From a virus, in IMG/VR virus record IMGVR_UViG_3300008954_000222, positions 1-27,694 of that record: a DNA stretch of 27,694 nucleotides, one strand, 5' to 3'. Both the position numbers and the translations under genes were made by a program. The notes beneath the pieces are model-generated. The model was not told where the DNA came from. It did no database searches and was given only the letters and a program-made list of their open reading frames with translations. Positions 1 through 8,375 of this stretch are shown here, one piece after another (the stretch's first letter is position 1; every line of letters begins with the position of its first letter).

Positions 1-2079
1 CTTTCTGATTGGGGGCAAAAATACAGCATAATAAATAACAAGAAATTAGTAGGCAACGATGCTTATGGTGGCTTAGAGCAAACTGTAGCCAGAAATGTTG
101 TAGTTGAAGTTATAAGGACGCTAAAAAAAGTTAACGCTATTGCTAATGGGGTCTATGATGAAGCAGGGCAAAAAACTCCAAGCAAATTTGATTTAATTTC
201 TACAAGGTCTGATTTAGCTTCTTTTCACAATAATCCAGACGCATATATAGCTAAAAGGTTAGTAAAGAAAATATTGAAAAACGGAAAAAGCCTAGATGCA
301 AATGATGCTGAATTAAGAGCTCTAGGGAGTCTTTTTATTGATGGCTTTGATAGTTATACAGCTCCAGAAGGGTCTAAGCTGGTTAAAGATAAATTGCTTT
401 CTCTGTTATTTAAACATAAAGCAGATGCAAATAATTTTTCAAAAGGCTTGGATTTTATACGACTAAGTCCAGATATAAAAGATTTTAAAGAGTTTTTGCA
501 TTCTTCACAAGGTGGATATATCCTAGATAAGGTTTTAGATTTAGGGGTTATGAAGGGGTATGAGGCTACTCCTATGGGAGTTACTAATGATAAAAAGGCG
601 GCTTATTTAATGAATACAGCTGAAGCTATGCAAGAAATAAATTTAAGGATATTGTTCGGTGGAACTGAGTTTGATCATTCTAATTTTAATCTTCGCGACA
701 TCTATGACCCTCAAGCTTTACCAGTAGCTATAATTTCTAAGCATGTTGAAAATAAAAATATGACAGCTGCTATTAGAGAAGCCGAAGTGCACGGGCAATA
801 TTATGCTATAATGAAAAAACAACAGTCAGAATTGCAAAAATCTATAAATAAGAATACAGGCAAATATGATATGTCGAGCCAGATAGCTGCCTTAAATGAG
901 GTAGATAATTCAATAGCTGTAATGGGGGAGATGCTAAAAGCTGGGGGCTTATTGTTAAATAAAGGCAGTGTAACTAAAAAATATATAGGAAAAGATGACA
1001 AATCTTCTTTTAAAGTCGTTAGAGCTGAAAAGGGGAGACGTAAAATAGTATATGAAGTCAAGGGGAATCTAACAACTGAGGGGGTTGATGGCGTAATAGA
1101 CTTAAACTCTGTTAAATTTAAAAATATAAAATATATTAAAACATTAAAAGGAGACCCTAAAGATTATAAAGACAGCTACACTATGAAGAAAAATTATGTG
1201 TATTATGAAATGGACAACCCCTTAATATATGAAGCTCCAACAAAGAAAGATATTATAGAAGGGACGGCTTTATTTTCAGCTTTTGGTGGAAGGTCATTTA
1301 ATGCCGAGAATATGTTTAACGACATAGGCAGAGCTGTGGAATTTAATGAAGCCGTAGGGCAGCTAAAACAAGCCATACGAGAGCAGTTTAGTGAGGACAT
1401 AGAGTTATTAAAAAATGACCGAGCCTTACAAAATTCCGTAGACAGAAGACCTGAGATGAAAAAACTATTCAATGAGTTTTTATATAACGAAAAGGAACCC
1501 CTAGTTTCTACTTCTAATGAGGTTATGACTGAAGGGAGAGGTACTACTAATGCTGACAATATAAAATGGTTAATTGGTATGACTGAAGCTGCAAAAGATA
1601 ACGCTTTATATCATATATTTGGAGCTATATTAAATCCAGATGTATTGACAAGTAAAGTTGTAAATACAGCTTACGGAGAGGCTTTACCTGCTTTTAGAGT
1701 AGATACAAACCTTATGGAAAAGACGTTGAATTATCTAGGGAGTAATGGACATCGAGGGGTCCTTACTGAATTAGTACAGCATTGGGAAGCGGCTAGGGGG
1801 AATAATGACCCGGCTGTTGCAAATAGGGTTAGGAGGAGTCAGCTGCCATTTAATTCTAGCGGTTCTTATGATTTAAATTTACAAGGGAACGTACAAAATA
1901 TGTTAGATTATTTAAGCCCATACTCTGTAGAATCTAGGCATATAAAGAGCAATGCTCCTGCGATACCTACTGGAGATATTGAGAAAAAAATATTACCAGA
2001 TGGAAGTAAGGCGAAAATTAGATTAAGAAAAGAGAAATTAAATAATAATGAAACTTCGCAAAAAGGGGGTGGGTGCTAA
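1..2079 (+). CDS. Large late-type phage protein, 5' end outside window
   Basis: The reading frame is open from base 1, so this is the C-terminal 692 residues of a longer protein; the TTG at 274 is an internal codon, not the start. I do not recognise a domain. The sequence is mostly helical and charged, with a Lys/Tyr-rich stretch about two thirds through the first half, and it ends in a basic tail closing with Lys-Gly-Gly-Gly-Cys. The stop overlaps the next start (TAATG), so the two genes are translationally coupled. Size, plus-strand orientation and position at the end of the late block suggest a structural or internal virion (ejection) protein. That is inference from context only. Confidence 0.75.
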   Translation, partial: LSDWGQKYSIINNKKLVGNDAYGGLEQTVARNVVVEVIRTLKKVNAIANGVYDEAGQKTPSKFDLISTRSDLASFHNNPDAYIAKRLVKKILKNGKSLDANDAELRALGSLFIDGFDSYTAPEGSKLVKDKLLSLLFKHKADANNFSKGLDFIRLSPDIKDFKEFLHSSQGGYILDKVLDLGVMKGYEATPMGVTNDKKAAYLMNTAEAMQEINLRILFGGTEFDHSNFNLRDIYDPQALPVAIISKHVENKNMTAAIREAEVHGQYYAIMKKQQSELQKSINKNTGKYDMSSQIAALNEVDNSIAVMGEMLKAGGLLLNKGSVTKKYIGKDDKSSFKVVRAEKGRRKIVYEVKGNLTTEGVDGVIDLNSVKFKNIKYIKTLKGDPKDYKDSYTMKKNYVYYEMDNPLIYEAPTKKDIIEGTALFSAFGGRSFNAENMFNDIGRAVEFNEAVGQLKQAIREQFSEDIELLKNDRALQNSVDRRPEMKKLFNEFLYNEKEPLVSTSNEVMTEGRGTTNADNIKWLIGMTEAAKDNALYHIFGAILNPDVLTSKVVNTAYGEALPAFRVDTNLMEKTLNYLGSNGHRGVLTELVQHWEAARGNNDPAVANRVRRSQLPFNSSGSYDLNLQGNVQNMLDYLSPYSVESRHIKSNAPAIPTGDIEKKILPDGSKAKIRLRKEKLNNNETSQKGGGC

Positions 2080-4835
2080 TGCCTATTATTTGTAATAAAG
2101 ATTATGACAATCAAAACTTTGATGCTATTTTAAGAGATTGGAATTTAAAGATTGGACCTCATTACGGTAAGGCTTTTAACGCTATGGATTCAAATGGAGT
2201 TGAGGGCTCAGGAAGCATGAAATTACTACAAACCTTAGTAACTACTCAAATAGAAAAGCCATTCCATCAGAATTGGCAGTTAGATAAAGGGCAGACAAAA
2301 AGGATAACTGACGAAATAGATTTTTTATCAAGAAGAATAAAGAATAAAGGTTCATATATAAATCCTTTAACAGATGTGCTATTTAGCAGTGAGACTACAT
2401 CAAGATTTGATCCTATAGCGAGAAAGTTTGTAAATGAATTAGATAATTCCGATAATTTTAAAAGAATACATGAAGTTACTCAGTCAAGAGCAATGGATGG
2501 AATTACTAAAAATTTAAGAGATGAATTTATTGACAGAAATTTACAAGGTAGATATACTTCATTGGGGATTCCACATTTAAGAAATATAGATAAACACCAA
2601 TTTGATATTACCTCTGAGACTTCGGATGCCGAGATAGCTACACAGCGTAATTTAATGGCTGATTTTATGAAAAGTGATAAAGCTTTAAATGAGAATCAAG
2701 TATTAACTCAGTTTATAATGGCCTCTGAAATTAAATCATATAAAAAGGGAACGCCTCAGGCAAGGGCGGCAAGAAAAAGCGGAGAAATATATTTTGAACA
2801 ATCTTCAATAGACGGAATCTATGGAGGGAAATTTAGGAATGTAAAAGATAGTGGTTATTCTCAAAACATATTAGATGCAGCTCAAAAAACAAAATTATAC
2901 TTAAATGATATGGGTAATGTAAGCTTAAAGGGGCTTAGTTTCCTATCTAGCGCGATAAAAGAAAAATATACACTAAAGGGTGGATCTATACAGCATCGCT
3001 CCGTAGATAGGCTTTTAAAAAAAATAGATGAAGCTGAAAGTAGATTGAAAATCGGCATAGAAGATGGCAATTACTTCCCTAGAGAGAATCTAATGCTAAT
3101 GTATAGTTTAAGGGAAGCTGTATATGATCAAATAAGTAATGTTAATCTCAATATAGGAACCGGTGATTTATCTAAACTAGACTTAAGTAAGATAAGCAAG
3201 ACAGAAGCTATAATAGAAAGCATAGGAAATGTTAATGCTATTCCTGATCATCTAAAAGGAAGAAGCAGTGAAATTAATAAATTACAAAATCAAAATCCTC
3301 TAGCCGTTTTGGAAGCTTATGGCACCGAGGCTATTGCTTTTAATAAAATAAATCATATTAAATATCAATATATAAAGGGGGTTAAGAATATTAAAAATGC
3401 TGATTTGCCATATTTAAAAGGCTTACAGCAATATCTAACTGATATGTACACAATATCTACAGAGGGAATTAGCCAAAGAACTCCATGGGTTAATGAAATT
3501 AATAATGTACTAACAACATTAATGACTGTAAAGACTATGGCTTTAAACGCAACGGGCGCTGTTAAAAATCTTGCATCTGTTATAAATTATCATGCAACGG
3601 TAGGGCTAAAAGAAGTACAAGAAAATAACAAGTTATATGAGAGCGATCCTCAAATAGAAGCATGGACCAATAGAGCTCAAAGGGAAGAAGGATTTTTATT
3701 CCAAGATATAGGAAAGTCTTTATTAGTAGAAGGCTTAGTGTCTGAAGAGCAGGCAAAAAGTGGCCTTATACAATTTGATCAAAAAACTGGAAAAATAACT
3801 TATGATGGAAGTCCTATTAAGAGGAATGCAGGGATAGCTAAAGACTGGGCTTTAGATAAATTACTAGTACTTCACCAGATTACGGAGAATATTGTAAGAT
3901 CTCATATATATAAAAACTCATTTATAGGGCAACTGAAACGATATAAAAGCCAAGCTGAGTATTGGGATGAAGTGCCTGAAAAAGATCACATAGAAAATTC
4001 TAAAAGATTTGCCTTAAATATGGTTAATAATACAGCTTTTGGGTACGCGATTCATAATAAATCAAAGCTTAGCAGAGGTGCATCTATAATAGATAAAGAT
4101 GGATCGGGGAACGTCCTAGTGAGAAGCTTGCTATCAGTAGCAACAACACAAACATTTCACATGATGCACTATCCTTTCTCTTTGGCTGAAAGGCACATGA
4201 GGACTTTTATAGGAGCTGGTAAGTCTTTAAAAGCTGGGCAATTTTCTAATTCAGATGAACTTAATCACATGATGAGATATGCTGTTGCCTATGCCGGGTT
4301 ACAGTTAACAGATATATTGATGAATGCCAATTTAAGCAGTCTCGCCGATAATACAACTATAGAGATGATTAAAGGAATGTATTCTGATTTAACTCAATAT
4401 AATAAAAAAGATAAAAAAACATTCGGAGTATTAAATAGAGTTACTGGACCAGCTCCAGGAGCTCTTGAGCATGCTTTAAATTTAGCCGGCATTCACGGAA
4501 TGAGTAAGACAGATTTAGCTAAAATGCTTTTGGGTAACGCCGAACTACAAAATAAAGATATAAATGAAAAAACATTATACACAATTGCTACAATTTTAGG
4601 ACAAGGTTATTCTAAATATTATCCATCTGTAAAAGCAGGGGCTGGATGGGAAGTTACTAGGCATATTTTCAATGCATATCCTACTAAGTTTACAGGAAAA
4701 TATAATTCAAAAATAATGGGTAAGAAGTCTAAGCCCGCTAAAAAAACAAACAATCCTTTTAATGTGAAAAGTCCTTTTTCTAGCAAGTCATCGTCTTTAA
4801 TGGCTGATTTAGAAAAAATAAAAGGGACAGCTTAA
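2079..4835 (+). CDS. Large late-type protein, possible internal virion protein
   Basis: 918 residues from the ATG at 2079; the frame is open from a GTG at 2073, but the ATG sits directly behind a G-rich Shine-Dalgarno (AAGGGGGTG) and overlaps the upstream stop as TAATG. No domain is recognised. The protein is largely helical, with a moderately hydrophobic helical zone around residues 700-760 and a low-complexity Lys/Ser/Pro tail over the last 45 residues. Coupling to another giant ORF at the end of the late block resembles the internal core/ejection proteins of podoviruses. A tail or head-completion protein is equally possible. The last codons form one arm of a terminator hairpin serving the convergent minus-strand operon. 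Confidence 0.75.
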   Translation: MPIICNKDYDNQNFDAILRDWNLKIGPHYGKAFNAMDSNGVEGSGSMKLLQTLVTTQIEKPFHQNWQLDKGQTKRITDEIDFLSRRIKNKGSYINPLTDVLFSSETTSRFDPIARKFVNELDNSDNFKRIHEVTQSRAMDGITKNLRDEFIDRNLQGRYTSLGIPHLRNIDKHQFDITSETSDAEIATQRNLMADFMKSDKALNENQVLTQFIMASEIKSYKKGTPQARAARKSGEIYFEQSSIDGIYGGKFRNVKDSGYSQNILDAAQKTKLYLNDMGNVSLKGLSFLSSAIKEKYTLKGGSIQHRSVDRLLKKIDEAESRLKIGIEDGNYFPRENLMLMYSLREAVYDQISNVNLNIGTGDLSKLDLSKISKTEAIIESIGNVNAIPDHLKGRSSEINKLQNQNPLAVLEAYGTEAIAFNKINHIKYQYIKGVKNIKNADLPYLKGLQQYLTDMYTISTEGISQRTPWVNEINNVLTTLMTVKTMALNATGAVKNLASVINYHATVGLKEVQENNKLYESDPQIEAWTNRAQREEGFLFQDIGKSLLVEGLVSEEQAKSGLIQFDQKTGKITYDGSPIKRNAGIAKDWALDKLLVLHQITENIVRSHIYKNSFIGQLKRYKSQAEYWDEVPEKDHIENSKRFALNMVNNTAFGYAIHNKSKLSRGASIIDKDGSGNVLVRSLLSVATTQTFHMMHYPFSLAERHMRTFIGAGKSLKAGQFSNSDELNHMMRYAVAYAGLQLTDILMNANLSSLADNTTIEMIKGMYSDLTQYNKKDKKTFGVLNRVTGPAPGALEHALNLAGIHGMSKTDLAKMLLGNAELQNKDINEKTLYTIATILGQGYSKYYPSVKAGAGWEVTRHIFNAYPTKFTGKYNSKIMGKKSKPAKKTNNPFNVKSPFSSKSSSLMADLEKIKGTA

Positions 4836-4845
4836 AAGCTATCCC
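4824..4845 (-). terminator. Intrinsic terminator of the minus-strand block
   Basis: Inverted repeat of 10 bp (gggacagctt / aagctatccc, loop of 2 or more). Its single mismatch is a U-G wobble when read as minus-strand RNA but C-A as plus-strand RNA. On the minus strand it is followed by CTTTTATTTTTTC, a good U-tract. On the plus strand no U-tract follows. It therefore ends the long leftward operon and overlaps the last codons of the converging plus-strand gene. Confidence 0.8.
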
Positions 4846-4861
4846 TAATATTCCCGTTTAA

Positions 4862-5032
4862 CTAGAAGCGATGCTCCTTATCTATTGTAAATGTAAAATT
4901 TATTATAAGAAAAGTCACAGTGAAGCTTACTTCAAAATGATTTGATATAAATTGAAATGAAAATGGAAATATCTTTATTACGAAAAAAGTAGTTCCTAAT
5001 AAATTATCCGAAAACCAGTCAATCATCTTCAC
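4862..5032 (-). CDS. Small hydrophobic protein, GTG start
   Basis: 56 residues. GTG start (5032) at ideal distance behind GAGGAGG, overlapping the upstream stop as GTGA. The first residues are Val/Met-Lys-Met-Ile-Asp-Trp-Phe. Two hydrophobic aromatic stretches (about residues 13-29 and 35-49) separated by a short polar turn could be membrane segments or buried beta strands. It is the last gene of the leftward operon before the terminator. Function unknown. Confidence 0.6.
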   Translation of the reverse strand: MKMIDWFSDNLLGTTFFVIKIFPFSFQFISNHFEVSFTVTFLIINFTFTIDKEHRF

Positions 5033-5193
5033 GCGTCAGCCTCCTCTTGTGTATTAGTTAATACCCAAGCTAAACCTTGATTCCATCCTGTAAAAAATTC
5101 TAAGTCTTTATCGTTCGTCCCATTCAATTTCATCTTCTCTAGTGTCATATCCGTTTCCTCGATTTCTCTTATTATTTCTTGTTTTGTTCTCAT
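5029..5193 (-). CDS. Small hypothetical protein
   Basis: 54 residues behind an AGGAG Shine-Dalgarno (spacing 6). N-terminal charged helix, then a Trp/Gly-containing segment (GWNQGLAW) and an acidic end. No family recognised. Its stop overlaps the GTG of the next gene. Confidence 0.65.
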   Translation of the reverse strand: MRTKQEIIREIEETDMTLEKMKLNGTNDKDLEFFTGWNQGLAWVLTNTQEEADA

Positions 5194-5221
5194 TATCACT
5201 CCTGTGATAGATTTTTATACC

Positions 5222-5305
5222 TCAGTCATCCTCATATCCACAATAAGGACAAATAATGCATACATTAAAGTTCATTAATTTTCCGCACTTAGCGCATTCA
5301 AGCAT
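5222..5305 (-). CDS. Tiny zinc-ribbon-like protein
   Basis: 27 residues with five cysteines arranged CxxC ... C, CxxC (C4, C7, C16, C19, C22), like a single zinc ribbon. Start lies 5 nt past the upstream stop. The Shine-Dalgarno is poor, so it probably depends on coupling. One of several small Cys-rich proteins in this operon. Confidence 0.5.
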   Translation of the reverse strand: MLECAKCGKLMNFNVCIICPYCGYEDD

Positions 5306-5309
5306 TTTT

Positions 5310-5510
5310 TCACGCAAAATCAAACTCCTTTGAACCTCCCAACTCCTTATATCTTTTATATACTACTTTTAAACTTTCATCGTCAAGGTGGAAATATATA
5401 CCTTTTTTTGTAAGAATACCTAAATAAAGCTTTAAAATATCTTTAGGCGTTAATGCTGATCTTCCTTGCCAATTTCCATTAATATCATCCTTCGGTACTA
5501 ACGTCTTCAT
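5310..5510 (-). CDS. Small hypothetical protein
   Basis: 66 residues, overlapping the end of the upstream gene by 26 nt, with AAGGAG 10 nt before the start. Soluble, mixed charge, with a Tyr/Lys-rich middle. No family recognised. Confidence 0.6.
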   Translation of the reverse strand: MKTLVPKDDINGNWQGRSALTPKDILKLYLGILTKKGIYFHLDDESLKVVYKRYKELGGSKEFDFA

Positions 5511-5691
5511 CTTCTACTTTCTCCTTTACTACTTTAGCTATTTCTACTCTTCCATTTAAACTTAACCAATTCCATAAGCCATATCTATCTTCAGCCCATT
5601 CAGCAACTTTATCCCCAGCCTCAACTAGGGACTCAGCTTCAACTTCTTTACTACATCCATTAACTTCTAAACTAACTAACCACTTCTTCAT
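5485..5691 (-). CDS. Small hypothetical protein
   Basis: 68 residues with a good ribosome site (CAGGAGG) and a start overlapping the upstream stop as ATGA. A predicted beta-alpha fold with a Trp-rich middle (AEWAEDRYGLWNWL) and an acidic tail. No family recognised. Confidence 0.65.
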   Translation of the reverse strand: MKKWLVSLEVNGCSKEVEAESLVEAGDKVAEWAEDRYGLWNWLSLNGRVEIAKVVKEKVEDEDVSTEG

Positions 5692-5849
5692 TCAACCTCC
5701 TGTACTCTTAAAACTTGCCTACCTCTTATTCTACTCATTGCTATTTTTTCTGTTGGGGCTTCTATTTCTATCCACATATCTCTGTCTTGCAGTTCGTCCC
5801 AATAAGTTATCCGATAGGTTTTTGGAGTCTTCTTTTCTTCTTTGCTCAT
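5688..5849 (-). CDS. Small hypothetical protein
   Basis: 53 residues, preceded by AAGGAGG at spacing 6, the strongest ribosome site nearby, and stop-start coupled (ATGA) to the next gene. Reads MSKEEKKTPKTYRITYWDEL at the start, then alternating polar/hydrophobic residues. The junction pattern makes this frame more credible than the longer overlapping frame at 5731-5928. Confidence 0.65.
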   Translation of the reverse strand: MSKEEKKTPKTYRITYWDELQDRDMWIEIEAPTEKIAMSRIRGRQVLRVQEVE

Positions 5850-5928
5850 CTTCTTCCTCCTTTATAAAGTTATATAATTCAGGATATAACATCATATCCT
5901 CTAAAAGTCTATTTTTTACTGTGCTCAT
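5731..5928 (-). CDS. Doubtful overlapping ORF
   Basis: 65 residues, starting inside the end of the 110-aa upstream gene with only a polypurine run as ribosome site. The first half (up to a Glu-rich stretch) looks protein-like. The second half, rich in Arg, Asn and Ser, lies over the better-supported 53-aa gene in another frame. Either the two genes overlap, or only the first part once had meaning. Confidence 0.35.
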   Translation of the reverse strand: MSTVKNRLLEDMMLYPELYNFIKEEEDEQRRKEDSKNLSDNLLGRTARQRYVDRNRSPNRKNSNE

Positions 5929-6241
5929 TCTCTCTTCTTTCTTCTTCTATCATAGCCCATAGTAAATTAAGGTATACAATAGAATCTGTTATTCTTCCAC
6001 CTATGTCTTCTCGCTGCGACACATGCCCTTTAACGAAGGAGCTAATACCATCTATATGTTTTAGCAGATAAGTCATAATAACGAGCTTAGAGTTAATATT
6101 TAAGCTTTTAGCCACTCTTTTAAAGTTAGCAAATATATCGTTATCATCCATAGCATATTCTTTTTGTCCTTCCTGCCGCATCTTAGACACAGCAGGATTG
6201 ACAACTTTAGTTAAAAACTCTACATATTCAACTTGTTTCAC
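5909..6241 (-). CDS. DUF1599/Nmad1-like small phage protein
   Basis: 110 residues with GTG start overlapping the previous stop (GTGA) and AGAAGG at spacing 6. The core (KEYAMDDNDIFANFKRVA, a basic helix, then DSIVYLNLLWAMI) resembles the short all-helical family DUF1599, also called nucleotide-modification-associated domain 1, common in phages and related in style to MazG-like folds. That family is thought to act on nucleotides, but no activity can be read from this sequence. Family recognition is from memory of the motif order. Confidence 0.6.
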   Translation of the reverse strand: MKQVEYVEFLTKVVNPAVSKMRQEGQKEYAMDDNDIFANFKRVAKSLNINSKLVIMTYLLKHIDGISSFVKGHVSQREDIGGRITDSIVYLNLLWAMIEEERRENEHSKK

Positions 6242-6522
6242 AGAACACCTTCTCTCCTAATTACTGGAGTAATAAGCTTGCCACTAATACTGCATTTCCT
6301 GCGTTTAGTTTCAAGTACTTTACCTTCTTTCTTTAAGCTATTTACTCTAGCGCAAATAGAAGGCATTTCTATACCTCCCACCTTACGCTTTAACTCTCTT
6401 AAAGAATAATTAGCTAAATCAGCCATAGAATTTAATATTCTTTCTTTTTGACTCAAAGGTTTCCCGGTTTTATTAATCTCTCTATAAGCTATTATAGAAG
6501 TTTCTTTTACATTAGTCCTCAT
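6238..6522 (-). CDS. Winged helix-turn-helix DNA-binding protein
   Basis: 94 residues; GAGGAAG ribosome site. The pattern 'tSIIAYREINKTGKPLSQKERIL ... SLRELKRKVG.IEMPSICARVNSLKKEGKV' is the classic phage winged helix: helix 1, HTH with Ser-Ile-Cys-Ala-Arg-Val recognition helix (about 52-66), then a wing containing Cys and Gly. Likely a small transcription regulator. The operator is unknown. Confidence 0.75.
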   Translation of the reverse strand: MRTNVKETSIIAYREINKTGKPLSQKERILNSMADLANYSLRELKRKVGGIEMPSICARVNSLKKEGKVLETKRRKCSISGKLITPVIRREGVL

Positions 6523-6542
6523 AGTCTTCCTCTTTTCTTAGT

Positions 6543-6812
6543 TTAAAATGGCATATCGTTATAAACAGTGCAATTTGTCTCATTTTTCTTCAGCTTCTTC
6601 ACTGACATAGATCTAGATACTCTTATTCCTAAATGGTCAAGAAGGCCATTTACTCTATGTTTTGTTTCCATCATATCATCTCTTAGATATTCCAAAGGCT
6701 TTATACTTTTTACTCCAGCAGAAGATAGATATATTACTCCTGCCGCTGATAAAGCTTTTTCTAGCATATCTATTCTCTTCTCTAATGCTTCTATTTTTTT
6801 ATTATTAAACAT
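6543..6812 (-). CDS. Small coiled-coil protein
   Basis: 89 residues beginning with a heptad-like helix (KKIEALEKRIDMLEKALSAAG), followed by a Gly-containing linker and a basic segment. Its start overlaps the upstream gene. Probably oligomeric. Function unknown. Confidence 0.6.
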   Translation of the reverse strand: MFNNKKIEALEKRIDMLEKALSAAGVIYLSSAGVKSIKPLEYLRDDMMETKHRVNGLLDHLGIRVSRSMSVKKLKKNETNCTVYNDMPF

Positions 6813-7032
6813 TTACTTTCTTTTCCTTTTCTATGCATAGTTTGCATTTTTTCTTTTTTAATCCATAAGTTGGGAAATCTGAATGCGTTACTGTATACTT
6901 CCAATGCATTTCCCATGCATACCCACATGCTTCACACAGTTTAACTGGGAAACCTTTAGTTGTAGGCATGTCTAACTTCTTATTCCTAATTGGCGGACCT
7001 TGTATAGTCCAATGCGCCTTATAGTCTTTCAT
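6805..7032 (-). CDS. Small CxxC/CxxC protein
   Basis: 75 residues, ATGA-coupled to the upstream gene and behind GGAGG. Two CxxC knuckles (CEAC near residue 33, CKLC near 64) separated by a Trp/Tyr-rich segment, and a Lys-rich tail; a likely zinc-binding fold. No family recognised. Confidence 0.65.
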   Translation of the reverse strand: MKDYKAHWTIQGPPIRNKKLDMPTTKGFPVKLCEACGYAWEMHWKYTVTHSDFPTYGLKKKKCKLCIEKEKKVNV

Positions 7033-7208
7033 TTATCAAATCCTCCAAATATATCTTTAAAACTATCAGGTAAATCGTAATTAACTGGTTTATCACATTT
7101 TTTACATATAGCTTTAAATGGTTTTATTTTACCTTTAACTAACTCTAATACAAGAGTTCCACACTCGGCACAATATACCTTTTTTCTTATCTTAGTTGTA
7201 GCGTTCAT
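7029..7208 (-). CDS. Small zinc-ribbon protein
   Basis: 59 residues behind GGGAGG. Contains CAEC (13-16) and CKKC (35-38), spaced like a zinc ribbon with an intervening beta pair. Stop-start coupled on both sides (ATGA). Resembles the small Com-like zinc proteins of phages in layout only. Confidence 0.65.
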   Translation of the reverse strand: MNATTKIRKKVYCAECGTLVLELVKGKIKPFKAICKKCDKPVNYDLPDSFKDIFGGFDK

Positions 7209-7357
7209 TCTTCCTCCCAGTAATATTCACATTTCTCCTCTTCTCTAGGAGATTCAACGAAATATGATTGCATATACTTATGAGGTTTAACTTTAAAGCG
7301 ATGGCAAGTATCTTTTTGAGGACACTCGCTATCTGTACACATGCATATATCAGGCAT
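7205..7357 (-). CDS. Small Cys-rich protein (MPDICMC type)
   Basis: 50 residues with a perfect AAGGAGG at spacing 6. Five cysteines (C5, C7, C12, C18, C43) in the order MPDICMC...CP...C...C. Similar short Cys-rich ORFs are common among environmental phage small genes. It probably binds a metal. Function unknown. Confidence 0.65.
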   Translation of the reverse strand: MPDICMCTDSECPQKDTCHRFKVKPHKYMQSYFVESPREEEKCEYYWEEE

Positions 7358-7526
7358 ATTTAACCTCCTTTATAAGCATAAAGCCATCATCTTCTTCAGC
7401 TACCCAACAAATGTCTTTATCCATACCTTGATAAACCTGATAACCTATTTTATATAATGCGAAGACCATCTCTTTAATTTGGTTTTCATTCAAATTTTCA
7501 GTTTGAAGCCTGATTTCTGCTTTCAT
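7350..7526 (-). CDS. Small hypothetical protein
   Basis: 58 residues with an alternating strand-helix-strand pattern (KAEIRL, then a helix, then GYQVYQ and ICWVAEED), overlapping the next start. AAGGAG ribosome site. No family recognised. Confidence 0.65.
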   Translation of the reverse strand: MKAEIRLQTENLNENQIKEMVFALYKIGYQVYQGMDKDICWVAEEDDGFMLIKEVKYA

Positions 7527-7527
7527 T

Positions 7528-7698
7528 TTATTTCTCCTTTGCTTCTGTTTTCTCCTCTAATGAAGTTTCTTGTTCACACTGACAACACCAGACTACTTCC
7601 CCATCATCTGCCAATCCAGCTGACTTTCCTGTATTTATTTTCACCCATTGTTTTTCTTCAACATCAGAAGAGCCACATTTTTCACATACATATTTCAT
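7528..7698 (-). CDS. Small zinc-ribbon protein
   Basis: 56 residues: CEKC at 5-8 and CCQC at 38-41 around a beta hairpin with Trp, then a Glu/Lys-rich tail. AAGGAG ribosome site. A zinc ribbon by pattern; partner unknown. Confidence 0.65.
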   Translation of the reverse strand: MKYVCEKCGSSDVEEKQWVKINTGKSAGLADDGEVVWCCQCEQETSLEEKTEAKEK

Positions 7699-7711
7699 TT
7701 TATTTCTCCTT

Positions 7712-7891
7712 TTAATTTAAGCAGTTTTTTTCTAGTCCTATTTTAAATTCTATATGTGCTTTTTCTTTTTCTTGAATATATGCTATCCATTTATTTAATT
7801 CATTTCTATCGGTAACTTTTAATCCTCTACCTTCAAGGTAATTAATTAATGACCATAGTGAAAATTCAAATGTTCTTTTTTCCATACTCAT
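7712..7891 (-). CDS. Small hypothetical protein
   Basis: 59 residues from the ATG that overlaps the upstream stop (ATGA), with AGGAG 4 nt away, the spacing used elsewhere in this operon. Helical, ending in a Lys/Glu-rich helix. An alternative start two codons downstream exists. No family recognised. Confidence 0.6.
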   Translation of the reverse strand: MSMEKRTFEFSLWSLINYLEGRGLKVTDRNELNKWIAYIQEKEKAHIEFKIGLEKNCLN

Positions 7892-8136
7892 TCATCTCCT
7901 TTTAGTGCTTCGATTAACATTCTAACTGAGCCGACTGTTTTGTATTTAACTTTATTAATTCCATATCTCTCCATTGACAGCCTTCCTATACCGTTATTAA
8001 CAATTATCTCCAATCCATTTATTGTCAATTCATAATCACTATATTTGGTTTTCTCAAATCCTAATTCTCGCAAGGTTTCATCTGTCAATAGGCTTAAATC
8101 ATTAAAGCTATCAAGTGTTTGTATTCTGTCTTTCAT
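7888..8136 (-). CDS. Small hypothetical protein
   Basis: 82 residues, ATGA-coupled to its upstream neighbour. Pattern of a helix (LTDETLRELGFEKTK), two strands (YELTINGLEIIVNNG) and a final helix. No family recognised; the strands suggest a compact alpha/beta fold. Confidence 0.6.
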   Translation of the reverse strand: MKDRIQTLDSFNDLSLLTDETLRELGFEKTKYSDYELTINGLEIIVNNGIGRLSMERYGINKVKYKTVGSVRMLIEALKGDE

Positions 8137-8312
8137 CTTATTTCTCCTTTTAATTCCTTAAATGATATATCATAAACATCATCAGTTATATCCATACCCT
8201 GACCTGTCCATTTATAACCCTTACCCTCGAAAAAATCTCGGATTTCACCTATAAATCCTTCTTCTACTTTAGTGTTAAAAAACACTCTTAAACTACTTTC
8301 TTGTAGTTTCAT
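8133..8312 (-). CDS. Small hypothetical protein
   Basis: 59 residues. I start at the ATG at 8312 because AAGGAG lies 5 nt before it; the frame is open 7 codons further up without a ribosome site. Strand-helix-strand layout with 'FFEGKGYKWTGQG', a pattern seen in small phage proteins of unknown role. First gene after a 360-nt non-coding stretch. Confidence 0.6.
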   Translation of the reverse strand: MKLQESSLRVFFNTKVEEGFIGEIRDFFEGKGYKWTGQGMDITDDVYDISFKELKGEIR

Positions 8313-8375
8313 TCTTTCTCCTTCCGGCATCAATGTCGCTTACTCTTGTCGTAAAAACTATATACTTTTTCTAAC

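Noticed and set aside
274-276. TTG at 274 as gene start
   Set aside because: Frame is open to base 1, no ribosome site precedes it, and the upstream translation looks like protein.
5738-5962. Plus-strand ORF with hydrophobic start
   Set aside because: Antisense to coupled minus-strand genes with ribosome sites; it has none of its own.
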